Source: Agromyces sp. Soil535
GTDB taxonomy: Bacteria; Actinomycetota; Actinomycetes; Actinomycetales; Microbacteriaceae
Assembly (NCBI RefSeq): GCF_001428255.1
Contig: NZ_LMRW01000001.1
Span: forward strand, 64,504-128,503
Length of the DNA: 64,000 nucleotides
Direction: 5' to 3'
The position numbers and the translations under genes were made by a program. Positions 9,014-18,543 of this stretch are shown here, in pieces (position 1 is the first letter of the stretch; each line of letters starts with the position of its first letter). The notes under the pieces were generated by a model. The model had not been told where the DNA came from, ran no database searches, and was given only the letters and a program-made list of their open reading frames with translations.

Positions 9014-9849
9014 TGGGTGCCGTCGCAGTCCTCACCCGACGCTTCCTCATCGAGTACGGCCGCAATCCGGTCAATCTGCTGGTGCTGGTGCTGATACCGG
9101 TCGTGTTCGTGTGGGTTGCAGCGGAGCCGATGGCGGACGCGGCCAAGCTCCTCGGCGGCACGGGAGCCGCGGTGGAGACCGCCACGACGGGTTGGGCGGC
9201 GGCGTTCCTCGCGGCGCTGGCGATGTACTTCCAGACCCGGCAGGCCCACTCGGCCGATCGACGCCTCGCGATCGCCGGCCTCCCGACATCGGTTCTGGTC
9301 GTCGCCCGCATGACGACCGGTCTGCTCGTCGCGGTGCTGGTCTCGGCTGCCGCCCTGGCGACGCTGTTTCTGCGGACCGATGTGGACGACCCGTTCCGGG
9401 TGGCGGCGGGCACCCTGATGTTCGCGGCGATCTATGTGGGAATCGGTGCCGCGGTCGGCGCCGCGGTCCGGGACCCGGTCAACGGCACCGTCGTGATCCT
9501 GCTGATCTGGATCTTGGACGTCTTCTTCGGCCCCGCACTCACGTCGCCCGACCGTGTGGAGATCACCAGGTGGATGCCCACCCATTTCGTGACGCTCTGG
9601 ATGGTCGACCTTCCCTCCGGGCACGGAGGGGGGCTCGGCGACCTCGGTGTCGCGCTCGTGTGGGTGGGCGCGGCGTTGCTGGGAAGCAGCTTGCTGCTCG
9701 CTCGTGCGACCCGCGCCGGTCGGCGGTCGCCTCGGGATCACCCAGAGCCCGATGCTCCGCATCGAGCCCCCGGAACTCGCCGTGCTCCTCCCGGGATACG
9801 GGCCGTACCGGGTCCTGATGGACGCGGGGCTCAGCGACGGGTTCGATGA
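9013..9849 (+). CDS. ABC-2 type exporter permease
   Basis: From ATG 9013 the product begins MGAVAVLTRRFLIEYGRNPVN and has about six hydrophobic segments. It includes QTRQAHSADRRLAIAGL, typical of this actinobacterial permease group, and THFVTLWMVDLPS near the expected C-terminus. The last about 45 residues of the frame (from about 9735) are Arg/Pro-rich and look like out-of-frame reading into a second permease remnant. The ATG overlaps the probable stop of the ATPase gene, so the two should act as one exporter. The true C-terminus is uncertain. Confidence 0.65.
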   Translation: MGAVAVLTRRFLIEYGRNPVNLLVLVLIPVVFVWVAAEPMADAAKLLGGTGAAVETATTGWAAAFLAALAMYFQTRQAHSADRRLAIAGLPTSVLVVARMTTGLLVAVLVSAAALATLFLRTDVDDPFRVAAGTLMFAAIYVGIGAAVGAAVRDPVNGTVVILLIWILDVFFGPALTSPDRVEITRWMPTHFVTLWMVDLPSGHGGGLGDLGVALVWVGAALLGSSLLLARATRAGRRSPRDHPEPDAPHRAPGTRRAPPGIRAVPGPDGRGAQRRVR

Positions 9850-10009
9850 GGTCCGCGGCCTGCTCATCGGCTCCGCGTGGGCGGTGGGCCTTGCGCTCGT
9901 GGTCACTCTCGTCTTCGCCACACGAACCGGCCCTGCACGCAGACGGGCGCGGACTGCCAGGCATCTCCGGATGGCGGAGCGAGGCCCGGCGCCGTCCGTC
10001 CAGACGTGA
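9735..10009 (+). pseudogene. C-terminal remnant of a second ABC permease
   Basis: A different frame from the preceding permease reads LGITQSPMLRIEPPELAVLL and PGYGPYRVLMDAGL, followed by a hydrophobic helix (LLIGSAWAVGLALVVTLVF) and an Arg-rich tail with a stop at 10007-10009. This is the usual C-terminal part of a second ABC-2 permease that often follows the first in such exporters. Its N-terminal two thirds are missing. A deletion probably joined the end of the first permease to the end of the second, leaving a truncated exporter. Confidence 0.55.
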
Positions 10010-10042
10010 TGGGTTCGGCGTCGCACCTCGATGGTGCAACGC

Positions 10043-12538
10043 CTAACCCGGCGCCACGACGGGCGCGGGGGCGGTTCGCGCCGAGCCTGATCCTGTGCCC
10101 GCCTGGGGCCGCGGGAGGCGGAGGCGCTTGAGCAGGAGCGCGTTGACCGCGACGATCACGCTCGATCCCGACATGGAGATCGCTGCGATCTCCGGGCTCA
10201 GCATGAGTCCGAACGCCGAATAGAACACCCCGGCAGCGATCGGGAGTGCGACGGCGTTGTATCCGATCGCCCAGCCCAGGTTCTGGCGCATCTTGCGCAC
10301 CGTGCCCTTGCCGATCCGCAGGGCGATCGGAACATCCAACGGGTCCGAACGCATCAGCACCACGTCGGCGGTCTCGATGGCGACATCCGTGCCGGCGCCG
10401 ATGGCGATGCCGAGATCCGCCTTCGCCAGCGCGGGCGCGTCGTTCACGCCGTCTCCGACCATGGCGACCTTCTTGCCGGCCTGCTGCAACTCGGCGATCT
10501 TGGCGGACTTGTCCTCGGGCAGCACCTCCGCGATGATCGTGTCGATGCCGAGGTGCTGGCCGATTCTCCGGGCGGTCGGCTCGTTGTCACCCGTCAGCAT
10601 GACCACTTCGACACCCATGTCGTGCAGCGAACTGATGGCAGCCGTCGCCGTGTCGCGAGGTGCGTCCGCCAGCGCGATGATTCCCGCGGCCACGCCGTCG
10701 ACGGCGACGATGATCGCGGTGCGTCCCGTGCTCGCGAGCGCCCGCTGCTCCTCGGCGACGCTGCTGCTGTCGACCCCCTCGGCATCCATGAGTCGGGTGT
10801 TGCCGAGGAGCACTCGGTGCCCGTCCACAGTGGAGACCGCGCCTTGGCCGGTGATGTTGCGGAACGACCCGGCACTGACGCGACGGGCTCCCTGCTGGTC
10901 GGCGTACGCGACGACCGCTTTGGCAAGCGGATGCTCCGACTCGCGTTCGGCGGCCGCGGCCAACGCGAGGAGTTCGAGCCCGTCGTAGTCGATCGGGATG
11001 TAGTCGGTCACTTCGGGCTCGCCCTTGGTGAGGGTCCCGGTCTTGTCGAGCACGACCGTGTCGATGCCGGCCCCCGACTCGATAGCCGTCGCGTTCTTGA
11101 ACAGCACGCCGCGCTTGGCACCCAAGCCAGTGCCGACCATGATCGCGGTCGGGGTCGCGAGCCCCAGCGCGTCGGGACAGGTGATCACCACCACGGTGAT
11201 GGCGAACAGGAGTGCCGCCTGGAACGTGGCGCCGAGCAGGAGCCACACTACGAGCGTGAGAGTTCCGCCGATCAATGCGACGAGGACGAGCCAGAACGCC
11301 GCTCGGTCGGCCAGGCGCTGCCCGGGCGCTTTGGAGTTCTGCGCCTCTTGCACCAAGGCGACGATCTGCGCGAGCGCGGTGTCGGCGCCGACCTTGGTCG
11401 CGCGAACGCGAAGCGTCCCCGTGGTGTTCACGGTGGCGCCGACGACGTCGGATCCGGGTGCCTTGACGACCGGGAGGCTCTCCCCGGTCACCATCGACTC
11501 ATCCACCTCGGAGTCGCCGTCTTCGACGACACCGTCGGTGGGAACCTTCGCCCCCGGCCGCACCAGCATGAGGTCACTCGGAACGACTTCCGACGTGGCG
11601 ACCTCGACCGGTTCTCCGTCGCGGATCACGACCGCGCGCGGCGGGGCGAGCTCCAATAGTGTGCGGATCGCATCGTTCGCACCGCCCCGGGCGCGCATCT
11701 CGACCCAGTGCCCGAGGAGCACGAACGCCGCGAGCACCGTGGCGGCCTCGTAGAAGACCTCACCACCGCCGGTGAGCGTGATCGCGAGGCTGTAGAGCCA
11801 TCCCGCTCCGACACCGACCGCGACGAGCACCATCATGTCCAGCGTGCGGGCTCGGAGCGCACGGTAGGCGCCGTCGAAGAAGATCCACGCGGAATAGAAG
11901 ATCACGGGCAGCGACAGGATCAGCGAGAACACGTCGTCGCGAAGTCCGAACGGCGCCGGCGCCGTGAACCCGAGGACTTCTCGTCCGATCGGCGACCACA
12001 GCACGATCGGCACGGAGAGTATCGCCGCGACGAGGAACCGGTTCCGCATGTCGCGGATCATGTCGTCCATGCTCGCGCCGACGTGGTGCCCGCCGTGGCC
12101 CATCACCTCCTGCGGTGTCCGAGGCGGCGCCGCTTCACCGTGTGCCAGGTGGGGGGCGCTCTCGGCAGGTGACATCACGTGTCCGGATGCCGCGTCGTGC
12201 GCCGTGTGCGTTGCATCCACCGTGTGCGCGGTGTGCCCGGCCGGGGCTGCATCGGTCGCGGTATCGGATGGGCGGGGCGCCGGTTCATCCATCGGGTCGC
12301 AGATGTGGCCGGGCACCGACTGCCCGCTGCAGTGGAACCCGCAATCCTCCACCCACCTCCGCAGCTCGTGGACGCTCGTGGATTGCGGGTCGTAGCGCAC
12401 GTTCGCCGTCTGCGACACCGGGTTCGCCTCGACGTCGATGACCCCCGGTCTGCGGCGGAGGGTGGTTTCGGCGACGGACTTCGAGGAGGCCCACTGGACT
12501 CCCGAGATCTCCAACACCACGGTTTGGGTTCCACTCAT
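10043..12538 (-). CDS. P1B-type heavy-metal ATPase with CPD motif
   Basis: The 831-residue protein has TGES, the phosphorylation site DKTGT (about 497), SEHPL and GDGVNDAP, so it is a complete P1B pump core. Two features differ from CopA. The transmembrane metal site is Cys454-Pro455-Asp456 rather than CPC or CPH. The N-terminal ferredoxin-like domain has lost its CxxC ([10 protein letters not shown]). A His- and Met-containing linker (about 95-165, with GHVMS and GHGGHH) lies before the first helix, as in CopB-like pumps. Metal specificity is therefore open: Cu(I), Cu(II) or Ag(I) are candidates from context. The start at 12538 follows GAAGGGA. Confidence 0.85.
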   Translation of the reverse strand: MSGTQTVVLEISGVQWASSKSVAETTLRRRPGVIDVEANPVSQTANVRYDPQSTSVHELRRWVEDCGFHCSGQSVPGHICDPMDEPAPRPSDTATDAAPAGHTAHTVDATHTAHDAASGHVMSPAESAPHLAHGEAAPPRTPQEVMGHGGHHVGASMDDMIRDMRNRFLVAAILSVPIVLWSPIGREVLGFTAPAPFGLRDDVFSLILSLPVIFYSAWIFFDGAYRALRARTLDMMVLVAVGVGAGWLYSLAITLTGGGEVFYEAATVLAAFVLLGHWVEMRARGGANDAIRTLLELAPPRAVVIRDGEPVEVATSEVVPSDLMLVRPGAKVPTDGVVEDGDSEVDESMVTGESLPVVKAPGSDVVGATVNTTGTLRVRATKVGADTALAQIVALVQEAQNSKAPGQRLADRAAFWLVLVALIGGTLTLVVWLLLGATFQAALLFAITVVVITCPDALGLATPTAIMVGTGLGAKRGVLFKNATAIESGAGIDTVVLDKTGTLTKGEPEVTDYIPIDYDGLELLALAAAAERESEHPLAKAVVAYADQQGARRVSAGSFRNITGQGAVSTVDGHRVLLGNTRLMDAEGVDSSSVAEEQRALASTGRTAIIVAVDGVAAGIIALADAPRDTATAAISSLHDMGVEVVMLTGDNEPTARRIGQHLGIDTIIAEVLPEDKSAKIAELQQAGKKVAMVGDGVNDAPALAKADLGIAIGAGTDVAIETADVVLMRSDPLDVPIALRIGKGTVRKMRQNLGWAIGYNAVALPIAAGVFYSAFGLMLSPEIAAISMSGSSVIVAVNALLLKRLRLPRPQAGTGSGSARTAPAPVVAPG

Positions 12539-12802
12539 CGCTACAACATCCCTTCGTCTCTCGCCGACCACGCGCCGGCGTTCGTATGCGTGCTTCTGGT
12601 GCCTGGATGTGCGCCGAGTGGTGACAGTGATCGGGTGCGGTACCCATCTTCCGTGCGTTGAACTCGCGAGACCAGAGCATCAGGCGGGCCGGCGGGCACC
12701 GACAGACGGTCGGGCGCGGACGGGGGCCTCCGAAGGGGCGACGGTGTATGGCCCCCATCCGCTCGGCACGCGTTCGATCCCGCGTGCCCGCTGGCCGACC
12801 CG

Positions 12803-13411
12803 TCAGCTGGCCAGAAGCTCCTGCATCAGGGCGATCTCAGCGGTCTGGTCTTCGACGATGTTCTCCGCGAGAGCGATCGCGTCGGGGTTCTGACCGTCGG
12901 TGATCTGCTCCTCGGCCATGTCGATCGCACCTTGGTGGTGCTCGATCATCTGCTCGAGGAACAGGCGACCCGCGTCCGCTGCGGAAGAGGCCTGAAGCTC
13001 GGCCATGTCGTCGCCTGACATCATCATGCCGCTGTGATCCATGCCCTCCATGCCGGAGAAGGGGTGCCCCCAGTCGTCGAGCCACCCGCTCATCATGTCG
13101 ATCTCGGGTTGCTGGGCGTCCTTGATGTCCTGTGCGAGCGCGACGACCTCCGGGTCGACGCCATCCTTCTCGAGCACCATGTCCGACATCTCGATGGCCT
13201 GCTGGTGGTGCATGATCATGTTCATCGCGAACGCCACGTCAGCGTCGTTGAACTCGGCCGAGCTCTCGGCGTCATCCGGGGAAGAGGGAGAGCCGCTGCT
13301 CATCCCGGGCATATCGCCCGTCGTGTCGTCGTCCTGGGTGCCGGCGCAACCGGCGAGCAGCAGGGCAGTGATCAGGCCGATTGCGGGCAGTGCGGTGGTA
13401 CGCAAATTCAT
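12803..13411 (-). CDS. DUF305 lipoprotein, Met/His-rich
   Basis: This 202-residue protein has a lipoprotein signal (LLLAGC, Cys about 22) and a DUF305 core. The core contains the paired motifs MNMIMHHQQAIEM and EQMIEHHQGAIDMA with a Met-rich stretch (GMDHSGMMMSGDDM) between them. DUF305 proteins are ferritin-like four-helix proteins common in copper and silver resistance loci; the His and Met residues are likely metal ligands. It lies between the CPD ATPase and a DUF6153 gene on the same strand, consistent with extracytoplasmic metal binding. Confidence 0.88.
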   Translation of the reverse strand: MNLRTTALPAIGLITALLLAGCAGTQDDDTTGDMPGMSSGSPSSPDDAESSAEFNDADVAFAMNMIMHHQQAIEMSDMVLEKDGVDPEVVALAQDIKDAQQPEIDMMSGWLDDWGHPFSGMEGMDHSGMMMSGDDMAELQASSAADAGRLFLEQMIEHHQGAIDMAEEQITDGQNPDAIALAENIVEDQTAEIALMQELLAS

Positions 13412-13497
13412 GGGTGGTTCTCTTCCAGTCAGTCGTTACGGGTCACGCACCGCAAGGGTGAGCGAAGGATGCGAGCGCGCCTGGCGGCGCACACGGA

Positions 13498-13929
13498 TCA
13501 CGTACGACTGATCGAGAGAGCCAGGAGAGAAGGTGGGGAGGGATCAGCAGGGGAGCGGGTGGTGACCGAGAGGTAGCGGACAGGCCGAAGGAGCCACCCG
13601 ATACGGAACCAGCCAGTGCCGATCGCGAGCGCGAACGCCGCGACGAGGAGCGCGAGTACGCAGGCAACCGCGCTCACCTGGTGCTCGCGCTCGCAATCGG
13701 GACCGCAGACTGCGGCTGCCTCGTGGTGGTCGGTCCCTGCCGTCATGGCGCCCGCGCCAGCGGGCTGGGTGAGGGCCACCGCGTGATGGCCGGCCGAAGT
13801 GCTTTCGTCTCCCCCACCGGAGAGCACGTGCATGGCGAGCAACCCGGCAAGGATCGCCGGGACCGCGGTGAGCGCAAGAAGGAGTCGCAGCCACGCAACA
13901 TTGCGTCGTGCACGCAGTACGAAGATCAT
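13498..13929 (-). CDS. DUF6153 family membrane protein
   Basis: The 143-residue protein has a first membrane helix (LRLLLALTAVPAILAGLLAMHVL), an outer segment with SAGHHAVAL, DHHEAAAVCGPDCEREHQ, and a second helix (VSAVACVLALLVAAFALAIGT). This matches the DUF6153 pattern found next to DUF305 genes in actinobacteria. The His and Cys residues between the helices suggest metal contact outside the cell. It lies 86 nt upstream of the DUF305 gene on the same strand and probably forms a unit with it. Confidence 0.75.
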   Translation of the reverse strand: MIFVLRARRNVAWLRLLLALTAVPAILAGLLAMHVLSGGGDESTSAGHHAVALTQPAGAGAMTAGTDHHEAAAVCGPDCEREHQVSAVACVLALLVAAFALAIGTGWFRIGWLLRPVRYLSVTTRSPADPSPPSLLALSISRT

Positions 13930-14030
13930 CGCGCTCCCTCCTCAGATCACGGTAGCGGATGACCCCTGCGTCTTGGGCGTGCTTGTCATCACGACGTCAT
14001 CGGCTCTCCGAGGTGCCGTGTGCTCTCGAA

Positions 14031-14543
14031 CTACGCCGCGTCCGACCGCGCCGGCGGACCCGCTCGCGTGGACTCGGAGTCCCCCGCCTCGAGTATCCGG
14101 GCGCGCTCGAGCTTCCGTTCCACGGCGATGCGCCTGATTCCGCGGAGGAAAAGCGCAAACGTGGCCAGGCCGCCCACCACGTACGCCCAGTTGGTCAGAC
14201 CGCGGCCGACTCCTTCCGCGAACGCCAACGGGCGCCATCCTTCGGTGAGATACACGATCAGGACCACGCCCCACAAGACGAAGGCGAGGAATGCGAAGGC
14301 GAGCACCGACGCCCGCATCGGATGGAGCACGAGCGCGGCGAGCTCAGCGGATTGGCGCTTGATCCCCGCCTCCAAGGCGGGTCTCGCGCCTCCATCGCGT
14401 GGAAGTGACTTCACGATGGCCAGATCGTCGGAGATCGCCTTGCGAAGCTGCGAGGCGCGGCTCGAACGAACGGCGCCACCCACCACCGTGGCAATCGCAC
14501 TCACGATGGCGACGAAGACCGCCACCCACTCGTTCGTCGTCAC
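14031..14543 (-). CDS. Membrane protein of unknown function
   Basis: The 170-residue product has an N-terminal helix (WVAVFVAIVSAIATVVGGAV), a central cytoplasmic helical stretch (residues about 28-70) and two further helices (ASVLAFAFLAFVLWGVVLIVYL and NWAYVVGGLATFALFLRGI). It ends in a charged tail. The start is GTG at 14543. No family was recognised. Neighbours on both sides are membrane proteins on the same strand, but the gaps (about 100 nt) do not establish an operon. Confidence 0.65.
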   Translation of the reverse strand: MTTNEWVAVFVAIVSAIATVVGGAVRSSRASQLRKAISDDLAIVKSLPRDGGARPALEAGIKRQSAELAALVLHPMRASVLAFAFLAFVLWGVVLIVYLTEGWRPLAFAEGVGRGLTNWAYVVGGLATFALFLRGIRRIAVERKLERARILEAGDSESTRAGPPARSDAA

Positions 14544-14643
14544 GGGCCCACCACCTCGCTCCGGATAGGTGCGAGTCTCCCAGAGACCCGCGCGGATCTC
14601 CAGACGGCTCCGCTACGGCCGGGCCACGCCGTGTGGGTCGCCT

Positions 14644-15978
14644 TCAGGCCGACTCTCCGCCGCGATCAGGCCGGACCGGATCGGCGAGTCGCCGTCGCGG
14701 ACGGGACATCGTGGCAGGCACCGCCTCCTCCGCCGCCGGATGCTCGGCCGAGTGGGCCGCGTACCAGCGGTGGTAGACGGCGACCAGCGGAACCGACGTG
14801 AGGCCATGGAGGATGACGCTGAGCGCGACGGTGACGATCACGGTCGTGAGCACGACCTCGCTGTCGGGCACGCCGCGTTCGAGCGCGAGCAGCGCGAACA
14901 CGAGGGAGGCGAGCCCGCGCGGGCCGAACCATCCGATGAACGCCACCGTCGGACGCTTCACGCCCTGGCCGGCGAAGGCGATCGCGACTGGAATCATGCG
15001 CACCAGCGTCAGGCTCAGCGCGGCATAGACGAGCACCTGCCAGGTGATGTAGGGCATGACCAGCGTGAGCGCCAACGCGGCGAAGCCGATCCACGTCACC
15101 GCCGCGAGGAAGCCTCCCGCCTCCTCGGTGAGCAGGGTCACGATCGACCCGCGTGCGCCCGAGAATCGCCCGAACGCGATGCCGCCGACGAAGGCGGCGA
15201 TGAAGCCACTCCCCCCGAGCGCGAGCGCGATCGTGTAGGCCACCAGCGCCACCGCCAGCGGCACGACCTGTCGCCATTCGTGGCCGATCCACCCGCGGTG
15301 ATCTGCGACGCGGAACAGCAGTCCGCCCAGGATGCCCGCGACGAGTCCGCCGGTGAGCCCCCAGCCGATCTGGACGGTCATGTTGCCGACGACGGCCCAA
15401 GCGGGGAGGGTCTCGAGCTCGGCGTTGGCGATCTCCAGTGCGACGAGGAAGAAGGGCACGGCTAGTCCGTCGTTGAGCCCGCTCTCCACGTCGAGCGCCT
15501 GCCGCACGCGGGCCGGCACGGCGGTGTCGGTGACGACCTTCTGGCCGAGCGCCGCATCCGTCGACGCCAGCATCGTGGCGAGCAGGGCCACGGATGCAAG
15601 CGCCATGCCGGGGAAGACGAGTGCCCCGGCCCCGACCCCGGCGAGCATCGTGAGCGGCAACCCGATCAGCAGCAGGCGGCTCGGCCACCCGAGCTCGCGA
15701 CGGAGCGAGCGGAGATCCAGTCGAGTGGCGTCGCTGAACAGGAGCAGGACGAGCGCGACCTCGGCGATCCGCTCGACCACGGCGGACTCCACGGAGATGT
15801 CGAGCCAGCCGAGCGCCGACGTGCCGACCACGAAGCCCGCGGCGGTGAGGAACAGGGCCGAGGTGATCCCGCGGTGGTCGAGCGGCCGGGAGAACACGCT
15901 CCAGATGATGATGATCGCCAGAACCGTCGTCGCCGCCACCATGCGGACCCTGCTCTCGATCGTGCGCTTTCCCGCCAT
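14644..15978 (-). CDS. Cation/proton antiporter (CPA1, NhaP-like)
   Basis: The 444-residue protein has about twelve membrane helices and the hallmark of CPA1 Na+(K+)/H+ exchangers, ESGLNDG, with the Asp in the ion path (residues about 155-161). It also has GWFGPRGLASLVFALLAL late in the sequence, the RG helix of this family. ATG at 15978 begins MAGKRTIESR. It should exchange Na+ or K+ for protons at the plasma membrane; which ion cannot be told. The C-terminus is short, without a regulatory domain. Confidence 0.9.
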   Translation of the reverse strand: MAGKRTIESRVRMVAATTVLAIIIIWSVFSRPLDHRGITSALFLTAAGFVVGTSALGWLDISVESAVVERIAEVALVLLLFSDATRLDLRSLRRELGWPSRLLLIGLPLTMLAGVGAGALVFPGMALASVALLATMLASTDAALGQKVVTDTAVPARVRQALDVESGLNDGLAVPFFLVALEIANAELETLPAWAVVGNMTVQIGWGLTGGLVAGILGGLLFRVADHRGWIGHEWRQVVPLAVALVAYTIALALGGSGFIAAFVGGIAFGRFSGARGSIVTLLTEEAGGFLAAVTWIGFAALALTLVMPYITWQVLVYAALSLTLVRMIPVAIAFAGQGVKRPTVAFIGWFGPRGLASLVFALLALERGVPDSEVVLTTVIVTVALSVILHGLTSVPLVAVYHRWYAAHSAEHPAAEEAVPATMSRPRRRLADPVRPDRGGESA

Positions 15979-16069
15979 AGGCGGCCCACGGCAATCGTAC
16001 GAATGCGACGAAGCGGGGTGAGGGCCTTCCGGCCCCCTCCGAGTGAGCCTCGTGTCTGCTGCCCGCTCC

Positions 16070-17077
16070 TCACAGGCGGATCGTCACCCGCCTCCGGTGC
16101 ATCCACCACGCGATCACCGAAAGCGACCCGAGGATCACGGCCAGCTGGAGGGCGGCGAGCCCGGCCGGAGCCCCGGCGTACCACCACGGGACATCGGGGA
16201 GCGTGACGAGTCCGAGGATCACGAGGTGCAGCAGGTAGAGCGCGAGGGGGTTCTCGCCCCACCAGCAGAAGAATCCCGCGCGGTTCGCGATGACGTGAGC
16301 GACGAGATCGAAGGCCAGGAAGACAATGGCGCTGATCGCCAGGGAGATCAGGATATAGCTGAGCGAGACACGATTCTTGCTCACCGGCACGAGTACGGCG
16401 GCGATCACCGCCGCGGCCACGAGCGCGGCGCAACAGACCGCGTACTGCCGGAGTCCCGTGCGCCACACGTCGGCCACCGCTGTGGAGAGCACGAGGAGCG
16501 CAGCCCAGGAGACGGCGCCGAAGAGCCCGCCATGGGAGGAGTCGAGCACCACGGCGAGCATCGACGAGTCGAGCAGCGCCTGGTAGGCGACGAGGATCAG
16601 CAACCCGATGACGAAGCGCGCCCAGCTGGGAAGGCGGATGAACGGCAGGCACAAGAGACCCGCCACGCCGATCGCCTGCAGCACGCCCCAGTCGGTCGGC
16701 GCACCGGCCACGGTCGTCGCCCCGGCCGCGATGACGGCGCCGATCCCGATCAGGGCGAGATACCGCAGCATGAAGTGCCCGTAGGCGCGGACGGCGCCCC
16801 CCGGCATCCGCCCCGCGAAGGAAGGCCCGTAATTCAAGCCGACGACGAAGACGAACGCCGGGGCGACCGCGTCGGCAACGGTGAATCCGATGTCGGGCGC
16901 GTGCTTGAGGAACGCGGGTACGACGTGCACGCCGATCAGGTAGTCGCCACCCACCATCAGGATGACGAGCAGGCCCCGGAACCGGTCGATCGCGAGATTC
17001 CGGGCCGGTTCCAGAGGCCGATCGCCTTGGGGTCCCTCATTCGCGTCGACCGGCTCGCCTCGCGCCGCGGGCCGCAT
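16070..17077 (-). CDS. Heparan-alpha-glucosaminide acetyltransferase-like (DUF1624/DUF5009) membrane protein
   Basis: This 335-residue polytopic protein has the family start RNLAIDRFRGLLVILMV, then about ten helices, and WWGENPLALYLLHLVI near the end. That resembles the integral-membrane acyltransferase superfamily that includes HGSNAT-like proteins. The C-terminal positive tail (WWMHRRRVTIRL) is cytoplasmic. The acyl acceptor is unknown, and neighbours give no pathway. Confidence 0.75.
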   Translation of the reverse strand: MRPAARGEPVDANEGPQGDRPLEPARNLAIDRFRGLLVILMVGGDYLIGVHVVPAFLKHAPDIGFTVADAVAPAFVFVVGLNYGPSFAGRMPGGAVRAYGHFMLRYLALIGIGAVIAAGATTVAGAPTDWGVLQAIGVAGLLCLPFIRLPSWARFVIGLLILVAYQALLDSSMLAVVLDSSHGGLFGAVSWAALLVLSTAVADVWRTGLRQYAVCCAALVAAAVIAAVLVPVSKNRVSLSYILISLAISAIVFLAFDLVAHVIANRAGFFCWWGENPLALYLLHLVILGLVTLPDVPWWYAGAPAGLAALQLAVILGSLSVIAWWMHRRRVTIRL

Positions 17078-17153
17078 ATGGCCAACGGTACTCGCAGGCG
17101 TGCGCCACCCGATGCGCCGCGGCGCGGCGCATGTTCCTCAGGCCGAGACGCGG

Positions 17154-17815
17154 TCACGGCACCTTCCGGCTTCGGGCGGTCAGGATGAAGGCCAGGAGCA
17201 GGCCGGGGCCCGCGAGCGCGACGATCACGGTCGATTCCGCGAACGTCGGCCACTCGATGTAGGGGTTGCCGAACGCGTGGAACACCGAAAGACGGTTCAC
17301 CCACTCCGGCCAGTCGAGCATCGGAACCGTTGCACGATGGACGCCCCGATCGTCATGGTGGCGATGGATGCCGCGGCGATGACGGCTGTGCCGAGCACGG
17401 TGATCGAGATGCGCGTCAGGAGCACTCGTGCCCATGAGACTGGGGCCGTGAGGAGCATCCCGACCCGGCCGGCGGTGAAGTCTGCCGTCCACTTCGTCGC
17501 CTGGGAGACCACGTAACCGGCGATCAGCGGGATCATGAGCGAGGCCGAGAGCGCGACGTCGCGCCGTATGCGGAGGCGATGTCGCGTCGTTCGAAGGACC
17601 AGGCCGACGCGGCGATCGCCGCGACGCCGATCACGACCATGCCCGCCATTGACAGCCAGTGAGCCTCCACCCCGGGAACCATGGCCCTCGACAGGTTCGT
17701 GTACGTGAACGGCGAAGGTACTGCACGAAGGCGAACGGTCCCAGCTCCTCGGCCGAGTTGCCGAGCACGTAGAGGCCGATGAGGATTGCCGACCCGGCCC
17801 CCCATGCCGCTCTCG
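17154..17815 (-). pseudogene. Decayed ABC-2 type permease
   Basis: Three reading frames in succession give pieces of one permease: LIGLYVLGNSAEELGPFAF and Q (about 17720-17815), then PFTYTNLSRAMVPGVEAHWL through ERRDIASAYG (about 17580-17700), then MIPLIAGYVVSQATKW through IGASIVQR (about 17325-17536), and lastly MLDWPEWVNRLSVFHAFGNP to the stop at 17154. At least three frame changes separate them. Several in one gene suggest real decay, though dense sequencing indels are an alternative. No partner ATPase is nearby. Confidence 0.75.
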
Positions 17816-17883
17816 CGTTCTTTCGTGAGATCGCGTCTGCCGTGGGCCATGGACGCGATGACGTCGTTTGGTCCCCGACGAAC

Positions 17884-18363
17884 TCAGGTCGTGCGCGCTC
17901 CGAGTGGCTTGCTCATCTTCAGAGTGATCGTCTCGAAGCCAAGCGATTCGTACAGACGGCGGGCACCGGTGTTGAACGCGAACACGCTGAGCCCCATGGT
18001 GTGCGCGCCGTTCGCCAGCGCGAACTCCTCGCCGAGCAGCATGGCCGCGCGCCCGAGCCCTCGACCCCGACAGTCCTCATCGATGACGATGTCCCACACC
18101 CACCACGCACCAGGGTCATCTGCGCCAGACGGTCCAATCCACAGGTACCCGGCGGCGCGTCCGTCCTCCAAGACGTCGAAGACGGCATGCCCGATGGCTG
18201 GCTGCCCGTCCGGAAATGATTGGGCCATGCTCTCGGCTGCTGCCCTGTGCGCGTCCGCTTCGGGGCGACCTATCGCGATGAGGTCTCGCGCATACTCGTC
18301 AGCACTCCGCCGCAACCAATCCGGCATCCGAGATTCAGGCATTGGACTCAGCGTTACGGACAT
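17884..18363 (-). CDS. GNAT family N-acetyltransferase
   Basis: The 159-residue protein has the GNAT core: WVWDIVIDEDCRGRGLGRAAM (residues about 88-108), where RGRGLG contacts the acetyl-CoA pyrophosphate, followed by GLSVFAFNTGARRLYESLGFE, the usual motif B ending. It should acetylate a small molecule or protein N-terminus, with substrate unknown. ATG at 18363 (MSVTLSP) is the only good start. It stands alone between a pseudogene and a terminator. Confidence 0.88.
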   Translation of the reverse strand: MSVTLSPMPESRMPDWLRRSADEYARDLIAIGRPEADAHRAAAESMAQSFPDGQPAIGHAVFDVLEDGRAAGYLWIGPSGADDPGAWWVWDIVIDEDCRGRGLGRAAMLLGEEFALANGAHTMGLSVFAFNTGARRLYESLGFETITLKMSKPLGARTT

Positions 18364-18429
18364 CCGGCCACACTAGCGCTCTGCGTTCACGTCTCCTTCC
18401 GCCAGCTGAACGCGACAGCGAATGGAAAC

Positions 18430-18455
18430 GGACCCCCGCCGAATGGCGGGGGTCC
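18430..18455 (-). terminator. Rho-independent-type hairpin
   Basis: GGACCCCCGCC (18430-18440), loop GAAT, and GGCGGGGGTCC (18445-18455) form a perfect 11-bp stem. It lies about 90 nt beyond the stop of the sigma/anti-sigma unit on the minus strand, where it reads into GTTTCC, so it probably ends that transcript. Confidence 0.75.
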
Positions 18456-18543
18456 GATTCACGAGGAGCTTTCGTGGGGGGACGATCGCTCCTCCCATGC
18501 GGAGCGTACGTGGGGGGACGTTCGCTCCGCCGTCTGTGGGGTG

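Noticed and set aside
12539-12802. A CsoR operator before the CPD ATPase gene
   Set aside because: Only a loose GGTACCC is present; no paired TACCCC/GGGGTA palindrome.
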